From an uncultured Eubacteriales bacterium (GTDB taxonomy: Bacteria > Bacillota > Clostridia > Christensenellales > Aristaeellaceae), in NCBI GenBank assembly GCA_900542445.1, contig UQNN01000001.1:1-64000 (forward strand): a stretch of DNA of 64,000 nucleotides, read 5' to 3'. Below, piece after piece: positions 35,154-44,475 of the stretch (position 1 is the stretch's first letter; the number at the start of each line of letters is the position of its first letter). The notes under the pieces are model-generated. The model had not been told where the DNA came from and did no database searches. It worked only from the letters and a program-made list of their open reading frames with translations. Made by a program: the position numbers and the translations under genes.

Positions 35154-35181
35154 GTGGCGGCGTAAGCCGCGAAAGGAGAAT

Positions 35182-35574
35182 ATGATGAGCAAAGTGACGG
35201 ACTGCGCCCGCGAACTTGGGCAGGCGATTGTCGATTCCGAAGAATACAAGACTATGCAAATGGCGGAAAAGACCGCGATGAGCGACCCTGCCGTGGCGGC
35301 CGCAATGAGCCGCTATCTGGAGGCAAAGGACAACATGCACGCTGCGATGAGCACGGGCGACGCGGACCAGATTGCGCATTTCAGCCAGGAGATGGACGAT
35401 GTGCAGCAGGCACTCAATGCGATGCCTGCCGTAGATGCCATGACGACTGCGCGCCAGAATTTTTCCGAATTGATGAATCAGGTCAACCATGTGCTTGAAT
35501 TTATGATTACGGGCGAAGTGGAACAGGGCGGCGGATGCACGGGCAACTGTGCTTCCTGCGGCGGCTGCCACTGA
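35182..35574 (+). CDS. YlbF/RicF-family protein with cysteine-rich C-terminus
   Basis: A 130-residue helical protein of the Com_YlbF family. In Bacillus the YlbF, YmcA and YaaT (Ric) complex carries [4Fe-4S] clusters and influences RNA processing and tRNA methylthiolation. This protein ends in a glycine/cysteine tail, GCTGNCASCGGCH, with four cysteines suited to bind such a cluster. It is placed between miaB and mutS, a common arrangement. Two adjacent ATG codons (35182 and 35185) are possible; the second has the better spacing to AAGGAG. Confidence 0.82.
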   Translation: MMSKVTDCARELGQAIVDSEEYKTMQMAEKTAMSDPAVAAAMSRYLEAKDNMHAAMSTGDADQIAHFSQEMDDVQQALNAMPAVDAMTTARQNFSELMNQVNHVLEFMITGEVEQGGGCTGNCASCGGCH

Positions 35575-35612
35575 GCAAAAGGACGAAAGAAAAGGCTGAC
35601 GGAGGCACATAG

Positions 35613-38207
35613 ATGGCAAACATGACCCCGATGATGCGCCAGTATTTGGAAATGAAGGATAAATATCCGGGGATGATTCTCTTTTTCCGGCTGGGCGATT
35701 TCTATGAGATGTTTTTCGACGACGCCAAGCTGGTTTCAAGAGAGCTGGAACTGACGCTCACCGGGAAAAGCTGTGGTTTGGAAGAGCGTGCACCGATGTG
35801 CGGCGTGCCCTTTCACAGCGCGGAAACCTATATCAATCGGCTGATTGAAAAGGGCTATAAGGTTGCAATCTGCGAACAGATGGAAGATCCGGCGACAGCC
35901 AAAGGACTGGTCAAGCGCGATGTCATCCGCGTGGTGACGCCGGGCACGGTGATCGAACAATCCATGCTGGACGAATGCAGAAACAACTATATCCTGTCCG
36001 TCTGCATGGATGGAGAGCATGCGGGTTTGGCGTTTGCAGATGTTTCAACGGGTGAGTTTCATCTATATGAAATCGAAAAAGCTTCAACGAGGCTTCAAGA
36101 TGAAATTGTGCGGATCATGCCCAAAGAGATTATTGCCAATGCATCACTCCCGGAGAACGCAACGACGCTGCACGTGGATGTTCAGGACGGGATGCGTTTT
36201 CAGCTGGCTCGTGCGCGCGCGGCGCTGTTGGAGCATTTTAAAGTGCAAAGCCTGGATACGTTCGGCATTGGCAGAATGAAGCTTGGCATTCGTGCGGCAG
36301 GCGCGTTGATGAAATATCTCGAAGAAACCCAGAAAAACGCGCTGGAACACATGACGGGGCTGGATGAGTATCACGACAAACGATACATGATGCTCGATCA
36401 TACGGCGCGCCGCAATCTGGAATTGACGGAAACCATGCGATCCAGACAAAAGCAGGGATCTTTGCTGGGGATTCTGGATTACACCTGCACGGCGATGGGG
36501 GCGCGCACGTTGCGCGGCTTTATCGAACAGCCGCTGGCCGTCAAGCGTGAAATTGATGAGCGGCTGGAAGCGGTTCAGATGCTGGCACAGGCGGATATGA
36601 CCGTGGACATGATTCGCGAAGCGCTGATGCAGGTTTATGATGTAGAGCGCCTGCTCAGCCGTATTGCATATAAATCCATCAATGCAAAAGACTGTCTGGC
36701 TCTTCGGGATTCGCTCTCTCATGTGCCGGAGATTCATGACGCACTGGCTTCTATCGCGCCGAATGGTATGCTGGGCTGCCTGCTCGATCAACTGACTCCG
36801 CTTGACAATGTCGTAGAGAAGCTGACTCAGGCCATCGACCCGGATGCACCTGCGCTGATGAGCGAAGGCCACTATATCAAGAGCGGATATAACGCGGAAC
36901 TGGATAAACTGCGCGAAGCTTCACGAAACGGCCATCAGTGGATTGCCGATTTGGAGGCCAAAGAGCGAGAGCTGACGGGCATCAAGAATCTCAAAATTCA
37001 ATATAATCGCGTGTTCGGCTACTACATTGAAGTGACGAAGTCCAACTATGAGCAGGTGCCTTATCGCTACACAAGAAAGCAGACGCTGGCCAACTGTGAA
37101 CGCTATATGACGCCGGAATTGCATGAAATTCAGGAAACCGTGCTCGGCGCACAGGAAAAGGCGGTTCGGCTGGAACAGGGGTTGTTTATCGAAATCCGAG
37201 AGTTCCTTTCCACGCAGATTCCGCGCATTCAGCATACGGCGGTGGGGCTCAAGACGCTCGACGCGCTGGTTTCGCTGGCGGTTGCTGCGGTGAAGAACCG
37301 CTATGTTCGGCCGGAAATTACGGAAGACGGTGTAATCGATATTGAGGATGGCCGTCATCCTGTGGTCGAGGCGGGCATGCACGGTGACGAACAGTTTGTG
37401 CCCAACAGTACGCTGCTCGACGATAAAGATAACCGCATGCTCATCATTACTGGCCCGAACATGGCGGGCAAGAGCACCTATATGCGTCAGGTGGCGCTTA
37501 TCACGCTGATGGCGCATATGGGTAGTTTTGTTCCGGCGGAAAGCGCTAAAATCGGAATTGTGGATCGCATTTTTACTCGTGTCGGCGCATCCGACGATTT
37601 GGCGAGCGGCCAATCTACGTTTATGGTGGAAATGAACGAGATGGCGCACATTCTGCGGAGCGCAACATCTAAATCGCTGATTGTACTCGATGAAATCGGA
37701 CGTGGAACGAGTACGTTTGACGGCTTGAGCATCGCGTGGGCAGTTGTGGAATACCTGGTGGACAAAAAGAAAATCGGCGCAAAGACGCTGTTTGCGACGC
37801 ACTACCATGAATTGAGCGAATTGGAAGGCCGGCTGGGCGGTGTCGTCAACTACCGTATCAGCGTGAAGGAACACGGCGAGGATATTATCTTCCTGCGCAA
37901 AATTGAGCGTGGCGGCGCCGACAAGAGTTTCGGCATTCATGTGGCGCACTTGGCGGGCATGCCCAGACCCGTTATCATGCGCGCCCATGAGATTCTGGCA
38001 AGGCTAGAAACCAACGATGTAAGTCAGAGCACCATCGGACAGAACATTCTGGGCGAGGATGAAAAGAAACCCAAGCAGGTCAATCTGTTTGAAGCCCCTG
38101 CAATGGATTTGGTTGAAGAAATCCGTGCGCTGGATGTGATGAGCATGACGCCGATTGAGGCGCTTAATACGCTTTTCACGCTCAAAGAGAAGGCGCGCAA
38201 GGCATAA
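35613..38207 (+). CDS. mutS: DNA mismatch repair protein MutS
   Basis: An 864-residue MutS1 protein that recognises mismatches and signals to MutL. The mismatch-binding phenylalanine motif is near the N-terminus (RLGDFYEMFFDDA); connector, lever and clamp regions follow. The C-terminal ATPase has Walker A GPNMAGKST, Walker B VLDEIGRGTST and the ATHYHEL switch. Length is standard. CGGAGG precedes the start. mutL follows after 24 bases. Confidence 0.98.
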   Translation: MANMTPMMRQYLEMKDKYPGMILFFRLGDFYEMFFDDAKLVSRELELTLTGKSCGLEERAPMCGVPFHSAETYINRLIEKGYKVAICEQMEDPATAKGLVKRDVIRVVTPGTVIEQSMLDECRNNYILSVCMDGEHAGLAFADVSTGEFHLYEIEKASTRLQDEIVRIMPKEIIANASLPENATTLHVDVQDGMRFQLARARAALLEHFKVQSLDTFGIGRMKLGIRAAGALMKYLEETQKNALEHMTGLDEYHDKRYMMLDHTARRNLELTETMRSRQKQGSLLGILDYTCTAMGARTLRGFIEQPLAVKREIDERLEAVQMLAQADMTVDMIREALMQVYDVERLLSRIAYKSINAKDCLALRDSLSHVPEIHDALASIAPNGMLGCLLDQLTPLDNVVEKLTQAIDPDAPALMSEGHYIKSGYNAELDKLREASRNGHQWIADLEAKERELTGIKNLKIQYNRVFGYYIEVTKSNYEQVPYRYTRKQTLANCERYMTPELHEIQETVLGAQEKAVRLEQGLFIEIREFLSTQIPRIQHTAVGLKTLDALVSLAVAAVKNRYVRPEITEDGVIDIEDGRHPVVEAGMHGDEQFVPNSTLLDDKDNRMLIITGPNMAGKSTYMRQVALITLMAHMGSFVPAESAKIGIVDRIFTRVGASDDLASGQSTFMVEMNEMAHILRSATSKSLIVLDEIGRGTSTFDGLSIAWAVVEYLVDKKKIGAKTLFATHYHELSELEGRLGGVVNYRISVKEHGEDIIFLRKIERGGADKSFGIHVAHLAGMPRPVIMRAHEILARLETNDVSQSTIGQNILGEDEKKPKQVNLFEAPAMDLVEEIRALDVMSMTPIEALNTLFTLKEKARKA

Positions 38208-38231
38208 AACACGAGAGAAAGGAAAGCTGCC

Positions 38232-40277
38232 GTGGAAGACAGACCGATACTCAGGCTTGATCAGGAGCTGATTGGAAAAATCGCCGCAGGCGAGGTGGTG
38301 GAAAGCCCTGCTTCGGCGATTAAGGAACTGGTGGAAAACAGTTTGGACGCTGGCTCAACATGCGTTACCGTGGAAATTCGTGACGGCGGCATTGCCTATC
38401 TGCGTGTGACGGATAATGGACGCGGCATCCGCGCCCGCGACGTCCGCATGGCGTTTGAGCGCCACGCGACAAGCAAAATTACCAAATCGGATGATCTGTT
38501 TGCGCTTCATACGCTGGGGTTCCGCGGTGAGGCGCTGGCTTCGATTGCCGCCGTATCCAAGCTGACGCTGACGACGAAGAGCATCCACGAGGAAAGCGGA
38601 ACACGTGCCGTCAACGAGGGTGGAGAAATCAAGGGGATAACGGAAGCGGCCAGCCCGCAGGGCACGACCATCGTGGCGCGCGAACTGTTTTACAACACGC
38701 CTGTCCGACTCAAATTTTTGAAAAAGCCGACGACGGAAGCCTCGAAGGTCGCTGAAGTAATTGCGCGCCTGATTCTGGCGCATCCGGACGTCTCCTTTCG
38801 TCTGATTCACAATGGGAAACAGATTTATGCCAGCTCCGGCAACGGGGATTTGCGCAGTGCGGTTTTCAGTTTGTATGGACGCGAAACCGCAAGCGCGATG
38901 ATTCCCGTGAAATCGGAAGGTTCCGTATCGGTCAACGGATTGGTCGGCGTAGGACTGCAGGCGAGGTCGAACCGTGCGCGCCAGACATTTATCGTCAACG
39001 GGCGCACAATACGCAGCCAGGTTTTAACACAGGCGCTGGAGGATGGATGCCGTGAGCGCGTGACCATCGGGCATTACCCGATCTGCGTACTGAACATTGA
39101 TATGCCGACGAACACGGTGGATGTTAACGTACATCCGAACAAGTTGGAAGTACGTTTCAGCGACGAGCATCTGGTTTATGAAAATGTGTGCGGCGCAGTT
39201 GCGGACAGTTTTTCTGTGTCACCGCTGAAAAGCGCGCCGCATATGACGCTGACGCGTGAAGTGCCGCAGACGACGCTTAATCCGAGCGTCGTTCAGGTTA
39301 TCGACACGCAGACCGAATCGGGGATTGAACAGGCGAGGGAGCAGACCAAAACGGAAGCCCGGCAGCCTGTTATTAAAACAATCAACATCCAAATTAACCC
39401 GCCTAAACAAGAAGAATCTGTTCAACAGCAGACGGAGACGGACAAGCCTACGCCGCAGCAGCAGGCGGATTTTACGTCGTTTGTGACACAGTATTTTGGC
39501 GGCGCTGCTTTGCGGGAAAGCGTGGTTCCGGGACGACAGGAACCGCTTGGCTTCGCTAAATTGAATGACAGACTGGCAGAACAAAATGAGACAGCCGGGG
39601 AGGCAGAAGCGATTGAAACGCAAAGGGCAGAGAAAAAGCCGGAAGCAGTTCAGCAGGAGCTTTTGCCCAAGCAAGAGGTGAACACGCTGGGCGACGAGCT
39701 GAGCGGCTATTCGATGGTGGGCGTTGCGTTTGATACATACATCATTTTGCAAAATCAAAAACAACTGATTATGATTGACCAGCATGCGGCACACGAGCGC
39801 ATTCTCTATGAAAAGCTGATGCGTGAAATCGATGCGGGCGTAGGTTCGCAGCTGCTGATGGTGGCGCAGGTGGTGCATGTTACGCCGCAGGATGCGGTGA
39901 AGATTGAAGCCTATCGGGAGGATATTCAGGCGGCGGGATTTGATATTGAACCTTTTGGCGACGATGCTTATCAGATTCGCGCTGTGCCAAACGTGCTGGG
40001 TGTGCCGCAGACAAAGAGCGCTTTTCTGGATATGGTGGATCGTCTGGGGGAACTTCGCGTGCTTTCAACTGCGCAGAAGCGGCGCGATGCGATTCTGCAA
40101 ATGGCGTGCAAAAAAGCGGTTAAAGGCGGAGATAAGCTGACGATGGAAGAAATTAAGCCCTTGTTGGTAGATATGCTTCGCACGAACGCACCGCCGACCT
40201 GTCCGCACGGCCGCCCATTGGTTGTGGTATTGGAGCGTACAGAAATTGAGAAGAGATTCAAGCGGATTAACGATTAA
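38232..40277 (+). CDS. mutL: DNA mismatch repair endonuclease MutL
   Basis: A 681-residue protein with an N-terminal GHKL ATPase (KIAAGEVVESP, NSLDAGS, DNGRGI, GFRGEAL) and a C-terminal dimerisation/endonuclease domain joined by a glutamine/glutamate-rich linker (about residues 340-480). The endonuclease motifs DQHAAHERILYEKL and CPHGRP are intact. The enzyme should therefore nick DNA itself, as expected in a lineage without MutH. The start is GTG behind GAAAGGAAAG. It forms a repair operon with mutS. Confidence 0.97.
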   Translation: MEDRPILRLDQELIGKIAAGEVVESPASAIKELVENSLDAGSTCVTVEIRDGGIAYLRVTDNGRGIRARDVRMAFERHATSKITKSDDLFALHTLGFRGEALASIAAVSKLTLTTKSIHEESGTRAVNEGGEIKGITEAASPQGTTIVARELFYNTPVRLKFLKKPTTEASKVAEVIARLILAHPDVSFRLIHNGKQIYASSGNGDLRSAVFSLYGRETASAMIPVKSEGSVSVNGLVGVGLQARSNRARQTFIVNGRTIRSQVLTQALEDGCRERVTIGHYPICVLNIDMPTNTVDVNVHPNKLEVRFSDEHLVYENVCGAVADSFSVSPLKSAPHMTLTREVPQTTLNPSVVQVIDTQTESGIEQAREQTKTEARQPVIKTINIQINPPKQEESVQQQTETDKPTPQQQADFTSFVTQYFGGAALRESVVPGRQEPLGFAKLNDRLAEQNETAGEAEAIETQRAEKKPEAVQQELLPKQEVNTLGDELSGYSMVGVAFDTYIILQNQKQLIMIDQHAAHERILYEKLMREIDAGVGSQLLMVAQVVHVTPQDAVKIEAYREDIQAAGFDIEPFGDDAYQIRAVPNVLGVPQTKSAFLDMVDRLGELRVLSTAQKRRDAILQMACKKAVKGGDKLTMEEIKPLLVDMLRTNAPPTCPHGRPLVVVLERTEIEKRFKRIND

Positions 40278-40292
40278 ATCGGGAGAGAAGAT

Positions 40293-41255
40293 ATGAAACC
40301 GATTGTATTGGCGCTTGTCGGGCCGACCGGCGTGGGCAAAACGCAGGTTTCGCTGGACATAGCGCGCGCGTTGAACGCGGAAATTCTTTCAATGGATTCC
40401 ATGCAGGTTTATCGAGGAATGGATATCGGAACAGCGAAATCCACACTCGAAGAACGACAGAATATTGCACATTATATGATCGATATAGCTGATCCACATG
40501 CGTGTTTCACGGTGGCAGACTATCGAGAACAGGCATTTCCGGTGATCGACGACATTTTATCTCGCGGGAAAACGCCCATGCTGGTCGGCGGAACGGGACT
40601 TTATCTGGATGCAATTCGCTATGAGATGAAGCTGGGCGAAAATGGCGCAGATGAAACCATCCGATCACGTTTGCGGAAAATTGCGGACGAACCGGAAGGC
40701 CAGATTAAGCTGCACAAAATGCTTGAAACAGTTGATCCGCAAACTGCGCAGAAATTACATCCTAATGATATACGACGCGTTATGCGCGCGCTCGAAATCT
40801 ATGAAACATCGGGCAAGACCAAGAGCGAACAGGCAAACGACGCGCGTCGGGAAGGACGATATCATGTGATGGTTTACGGCTTGTCTCAGCCGAGAGAAAA
40901 GATGTATGCGAGAATCAATGCACGTGTGGATGAGATGATGGCCGATGGGCTTGTGGAGGAAGTTAAAAGGCTGCTTGATCAGGGTGTCGAGCCCAATCGG
41001 GAGGGCGGCGCAATGCAGGCGATCGGTTATAAGGAGATCGTCGGTGCATTGCGCGGAGATATTTTCATGGAACGCGCCGTGGAGCTGATCAAGCAGAATT
41101 CCAGGAGATATGCTAAACGGCAGTGGACATGGTTTCGGCATGATCAAGCAACAAAGTGGTTTGATTATGCCGATTACCAGACAAAGAAAGCACTTGAAGC
41201 AGCACTTTTGAATGAAATGCAAAGCGACATGCAGGCGTATTCAAAAGAAAAATAA
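40293..41255 (+). CDS. miaA: tRNA dimethylallyltransferase
   Basis: Adds the dimethylallyl group to A37 of tRNAs that read codons starting with U; MiaB then methylthiolates it. The 320-residue protein has the P-loop GPTGVGKT near residue 10, DSMQVYRGMDIGT, and the VGGTGLYLDA motif. The gene sits 15 bases after mutL, as in many bacteria. No hfq follows, unlike the common proteobacterial order. Confidence 0.96.
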   Translation: MKPIVLALVGPTGVGKTQVSLDIARALNAEILSMDSMQVYRGMDIGTAKSTLEERQNIAHYMIDIADPHACFTVADYREQAFPVIDDILSRGKTPMLVGGTGLYLDAIRYEMKLGENGADETIRSRLRKIADEPEGQIKLHKMLETVDPQTAQKLHPNDIRRVMRALEIYETSGKTKSEQANDARREGRYHVMVYGLSQPREKMYARINARVDEMMADGLVEEVKRLLDQGVEPNREGGAMQAIGYKEIVGALRGDIFMERAVELIKQNSRRYAKRQWTWFRHDQATKWFDYADYQTKKALEAALLNEMQSDMQAYSKEK

Positions 41256-41262
41256 AAAAAGG

Positions 41263-41303
41263 CCGATGTTCAGAAATACGGTATTGGACGTCGGTCTGTT
41301 TTT
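41263..41303 (+). terminator. miaA terminator
   Basis: An 11-bp stem with G-T pairs (GGCCGATGTTC with GGACGTCGGTC) and a T-run at 41299-41303, closing the mutS-mutL-miaA cluster. Confidence 0.75.
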
Positions 41304-41383
41304 GTGCGCAGGTATTCTATGAACGAAAAACAGGTGCAGGACATAGGATGATATCGACCCCAAAGGGATAAGGAGTGGAGAAT

Positions 41384-41953
41384 ATGAATCAATTATGCTG
41401 CTCCCAAGATATGTGCGGCAGACCGGAAAGATCGCCGTGCTGTGAAGGGGAATATATCATTGAGCGCGTCATCGGAAAAAACCGGCAGAAATGCTGTTAT
41501 CAGGGCATTTTGCCCATTGAAAATAGCGGAACATTCTGCCCACCGTTATTTCTGAAAGAAATTGAAGTTATAGATATTGCGACGATATGCCCTGCTCAGC
41601 CATGCTCTTGTGGAACTCAGCAACTTCGACTGACGCTTCTGCTTCGGAGCATAGACGGCAGAGGATGTCGTTTTCAATCCTATGCAGAAGTTCAGATTGA
41701 GGTCTGTGAAGGGACAAACCGACCGACGGTATGTAAAACAAATGTACGACGTGGCGCAACGGTATGCATCAGACGCGCTCAGTTTTGTCCGCCGTCAGGT
41801 TTTGATGTGGAGCTGTTGATTGACGTTGAAACGATTATCAGCCGTGTGGAGATCATCGGGCAAGAAAGGCGCTGTCAATCTGTGTGTCCAACACTTCCGC
41901 TGTACCCGCCTGTGCCATGCTGCGGCAAGAAAAACGAACATTTGTGGGAATGA
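41384..41953 (+). CDS. Cysteine-rich protein of unknown function (possible spore-coat type)
   Basis: A 189-residue protein with 20 cysteines (about 11 percent), spread over the whole length and often in pairs (LCC, PCC, KCC, PCC). There is no signal peptide and no clear zinc-ribbon or ferredoxin pattern. The rest is beta-prone with Arg and Glu. Such composition is seen in disulfide-cross-linked spore coat proteins, and the genome appears to sporulate, but homology is not recognised. The ATG at 41384 lies eight bases after AAGGAG. A CATAGGAT sequence about 40 bases upstream faintly resembles the -10 of late sporulation promoters. Confidence 0.6.
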   Translation: MNQLCCSQDMCGRPERSPCCEGEYIIERVIGKNRQKCCYQGILPIENSGTFCPPLFLKEIEVIDIATICPAQPCSCGTQQLRLTLLLRSIDGRGCRFQSYAEVQIEVCEGTNRPTVCKTNVRRGATVCIRRAQFCPPSGFDVELLIDVETIISRVEIIGQERRCQSVCPTLPLYPPVPCCGKKNEHLWE

Positions 41954-41977
41954 AACTGATAAAAAGAGCAAAAAGAC

Positions 41978-42006
41978 TTGAATGCGCACGCAAAGTGATG
42001 TAGAAT
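41978..42006 (+). promoter_or_regulatory. xpt promoter
   Basis: TTGAAT (41978-41983), a 17-base spacer and TAGAAT (42001-42006). The leader is too short to hold a purine riboswitch. Confidence 0.7.
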
Positions 42007-42053
42007 AGAATAATCGTTCACAATATAAAAAAGATGAAGGGGTAAAGAAACGT

Positions 42054-42626
42054 ATGCAGATGCTGAAAGATGCCATTCTGGAGCGCGGTAAGGCGCTCAA
42101 TCAGGATGTTCTGTTGGTGGATTCTTTTCTGAATCATCAGGTTGATGTTGCGCTGATGGAAGAAATCGGCGAGGAATTTGCAAAGTATTTCGCCGATCGA
42201 GGCATTACGCGCGTGGTGACGATTGAAAGTTCCGGCATTGCGCCTGCATCGTTTACGGCGCTTGCGCTTGGTCTGCCGTTGGTTATCATGAAAAAGCAGA
42301 CTTCCCGCATTCTGAAAGGGGATCTGCTTCAGACAACTGTCCGCTCTTTCACAAAGGGCACGCAGTATGAACTGACGGTAAAGCGTGAGTTTTTGCCTGC
42401 CGGTGAAAAAATTCTGTTAATTGATGATTTTCTTGCCAGCGGAGAAGCGGCTTTCGGCGTTATTCATTTGGCACAGCAGGCGGGCGCAGAGGTCGCCGGA
42501 ATTGGCATTGTTATTGAAAAGGCGTTTCAAAGTGGCCATCAACGGCTGGCAGACGAAGGCATGGACGTGTATTCGCTGGCACGCATTGCGTCTATGTCCG
42601 CAGATGCCATCACCTTTGCAGAATAA
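42054..42626 (+). CDS. xpt: Xanthine phosphoribosyltransferase
   Basis: Makes XMP from xanthine and PRPP, feeding guanine nucleotide synthesis beyond GuaB. The 190-residue protein matches the Firmicutes Xpt type: MLKDAILERGKAL at the N-terminus, the TIESSGIAPA substrate loop, and the PRPP motif LLIDDFLASGEA (about residue 125). Adenine phosphoribosyltransferase-like proteins share the fold, but the N-terminus points to Xpt. It is a single gene with its own promoter and terminator. Confidence 0.93.
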   Translation: MQMLKDAILERGKALNQDVLLVDSFLNHQVDVALMEEIGEEFAKYFADRGITRVVTIESSGIAPASFTALALGLPLVIMKKQTSRILKGDLLQTTVRSFTKGTQYELTVKREFLPAGEKILLIDDFLASGEAAFGVIHLAQQAGAEVAGIGIVIEKAFQSGHQRLADEGMDVYSLARIASMSADAITFAE

Positions 42627-42635
42627 CCAATCTTT

Positions 42636-42668
42636 GCGGTGGGCGACAGCCTTCCGCGTTTTATTTTT
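42636..42668 (+). terminator. xpt terminator
   Basis: An interrupted stem (GCGG and GGGC with GCC and CCGC) and a GACA loop are followed by GTTTTATTTTT. Confidence 0.72.
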
Positions 42669-42752
42669 ACCAAGAATCTGGAATTGGATGCACGCTTTTT
42701 CTGTGAAATCTGCTAAAAAAGCGAATTACAGATGCAACGAACAGCAGAATAT

Positions 42753-42760
42753 GATATAAT
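42753..42760 (+). promoter_or_regulatory. Promoter for the maf-mre operon (extended -10)
   Basis: TGATATAAT (42752-42760) is a consensus extended -10 about 70 bases before maf. The -35 region is poor. Confidence 0.6.
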
Positions 42761-42830
42761 CAAAAGAAGGGGTATGAAAGACTGCGCTTTTGAAGAGTAA
42801 ACAGCGATAACTTTGGGGAGGTTTTATATA

Positions 42831-43421
42831 ATGACTCAATCTGTGCTTCCGCTGATTCTGGCATCCGGTTCGCCCAGACGGCGGGAACTTCTTGATTTGA
42901 TGGGACTTGCATACACGGTGGAGACGCCGGATGTGGATGAGAGTTTTTCTGGAAAGCCGGCCGAAACGGTGATGGAAATTTCCCGCCGGAAAGCGGTTGC
43001 CGTTGCCGGACGACACGATGAAGCTATCATCATCGCGGCGGATACGCTCGTATTTGCGGATGGACCGCTCGGCAAGCCGCATATACCGGAACGCGCGAAA
43101 GAAATGCTTCAAAGTTTAGCCGGGAATTGGCATCATGTTTATACTGGTGTGACTGTTATCAATACGCGCAGCGGACGCATTCTTCGCAACGTTGAAAAAA
43201 CGCGTGTACACATTGTTCCGATGACGGAAGAGGAGATCGACGCTTACGTGGCGACCGGAGAACCGCTTGACAAAGCGGGTGCTTATGCCATTCAGGGCAT
43301 GGGCGGCATGTTTGTGGATCGTATTGATGGCTCATATTCCAACGTGGTTGGTCTGCCGATGGCCATGCTGCGCACAATGCTTGTACAAATCGGCGGTATG
43401 AGCGAGCGGGGAGTTGTTTAA
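42831..43421 (+). CDS. maf: Maf-family nucleoside triphosphate pyrophosphatase
   Basis: A 196-residue house-cleaning pyrophosphatase that hydrolyses non-canonical or excess dTTP/UTP and has been linked to septum control. The N-terminal LASGSPRRRELL motif and the central AADTLVFADG motif are typical. The ATG at 42831 follows GGGGAGG; a TTG upstream is not supported. It overlaps mreB by one base (TAATG). maf next to mreB is the Bacillus arrangement. Confidence 0.94.
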   Translation: MTQSVLPLILASGSPRRRELLDLMGLAYTVETPDVDESFSGKPAETVMEISRRKAVAVAGRHDEAIIIAADTLVFADGPLGKPHIPERAKEMLQSLAGNWHHVYTGVTVINTRSGRILRNVEKTRVHIVPMTEEEIDAYVATGEPLDKAGAYAIQGMGGMFVDRIDGSYSNVVGLPMAMLRTMLVQIGGMSERGVV

Positions 43422-44449
43422 TGGCGGGTTTTCAGTTTGTTTCGCCGGATATTGCGGTGGATATCGGAACGGATAATACGCGTGTATATGTCAAGGAAAA
43501 AGGCATCGTCGTCAACGAGCCTTCTGTGGTAATTACACGCGGGGAAGGGCCGAAGAATATCGTTGCCGTTGGCGACAGCGCGGAGGAAATGATTGGCAGA
43601 GCGGGCGGAAACATTCGGATTATCCATCCGCTGCGCGACGGTGTGATTGTTGATTATGAAATGGCGCAGATCATGATCCACTATTTTGTCAGCAAAGCGA
43701 TCGGAACGCGCCGCTTTGTACGCCCGCGCGTGGTTGTGACAATGCCGGGCGACGTCAGCAAAGTGGAACGCCGGGCAGTGATCAATACAATGGAAAAGAT
43801 TGGCGCGCGTCAGATTTTCGTGGTTGAGCAGGCGTTTGCGGCCGCGCTTGGCACAGGATTGCCTGTGTATGAGCCGCAGGGCAGCTTTATTGTGGATATT
43901 GGCGGCGGAACGACAGAGGTTGCTTTGGTTTCAATGGGCGGCGTGGTATTGTCTCATTCTGTCAGAGTGGCAGGCAATAAGATCGATGAAGCGATTGCCG
44001 GCTTTTTGAAAAAGCAGCACGCCATTCTGGTTACGGATCGCGTTGCCGAGCAGATCAAGTTTGATTTGGCTGACGTCCGAAGCGAAAGGAAGATGGAACA
44101 TATCGCTGTGGTGCGCGGACGCGACATTGCAACGGGTATGCCGTTGACTGTGGATGTAAATATGGCCAAAGTCAGTGAGGCGATTCGTGAACCGATTCAG
44201 GAGATTCTGGGCGCGATCAAGTGGGTGCTTGGCCGTATTCCGCCTGAACTTTGTGCAGATATTCTGCAAAATGGTATTTTTCTGACGGGTGGATCGGCTG
44301 CACTTCCGAATTTGGATACGATGATTGCGACGGAATTTGGCGTTCCGGTATCAGTTGCCAGAGATGCAGGCGAATGCACGACATTGGGCGCCGGATATAT
44401 GGCGGATCATTTTGATATGTTGGGCGGAATAAGCGGAAAAGCTGAATAA
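43421..44449 (+). CDS. mreB: Rod shape-determining protein MreB
   Basis: A 342-residue actin homologue that forms membrane-associated filaments guiding lateral wall synthesis. The phosphate-1 motif DIGTDNTRVYV, the VVTMPGDVSKVE segment, phosphate-2 DIGGGTTEVAL and the adenosine motif LTGGSAALPNLD are present. It heads the elongation genes mreC, mreD, PBP2 and rodA, all in the same direction with small gaps. Confidence 0.96.
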   Translation: MAGFQFVSPDIAVDIGTDNTRVYVKEKGIVVNEPSVVITRGEGPKNIVAVGDSAEEMIGRAGGNIRIIHPLRDGVIVDYEMAQIMIHYFVSKAIGTRRFVRPRVVVTMPGDVSKVERRAVINTMEKIGARQIFVVEQAFAAALGTGLPVYEPQGSFIVDIGGGTTEVALVSMGGVVLSHSVRVAGNKIDEAIAGFLKKQHAILVTDRVAEQIKFDLADVRSERKMEHIAVVRGRDIATGMPLTVDVNMAKVSEAIREPIQEILGAIKWVLGRIPPELCADILQNGIFLTGGSAALPNLDTMIATEFGVPVSVARDAGECTTLGAGYMADHFDMLGGISGKAE

Positions 44450-44475
44450 AGCCCACTTGCAAGGGAAGGCAAGCG

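Noticed and set aside
33738..35249. 503-codon minus-strand frame antisense to miaB
   Set aside because: Covers miaB, whose motifs are unmistakable; no ribosome binding site or promoter on the minus strand.
42007..42053. Purine riboswitch ahead of xpt
   Set aside because: Fewer than 50 bases separate the promoter start from the gene, without the conserved junction sequences.
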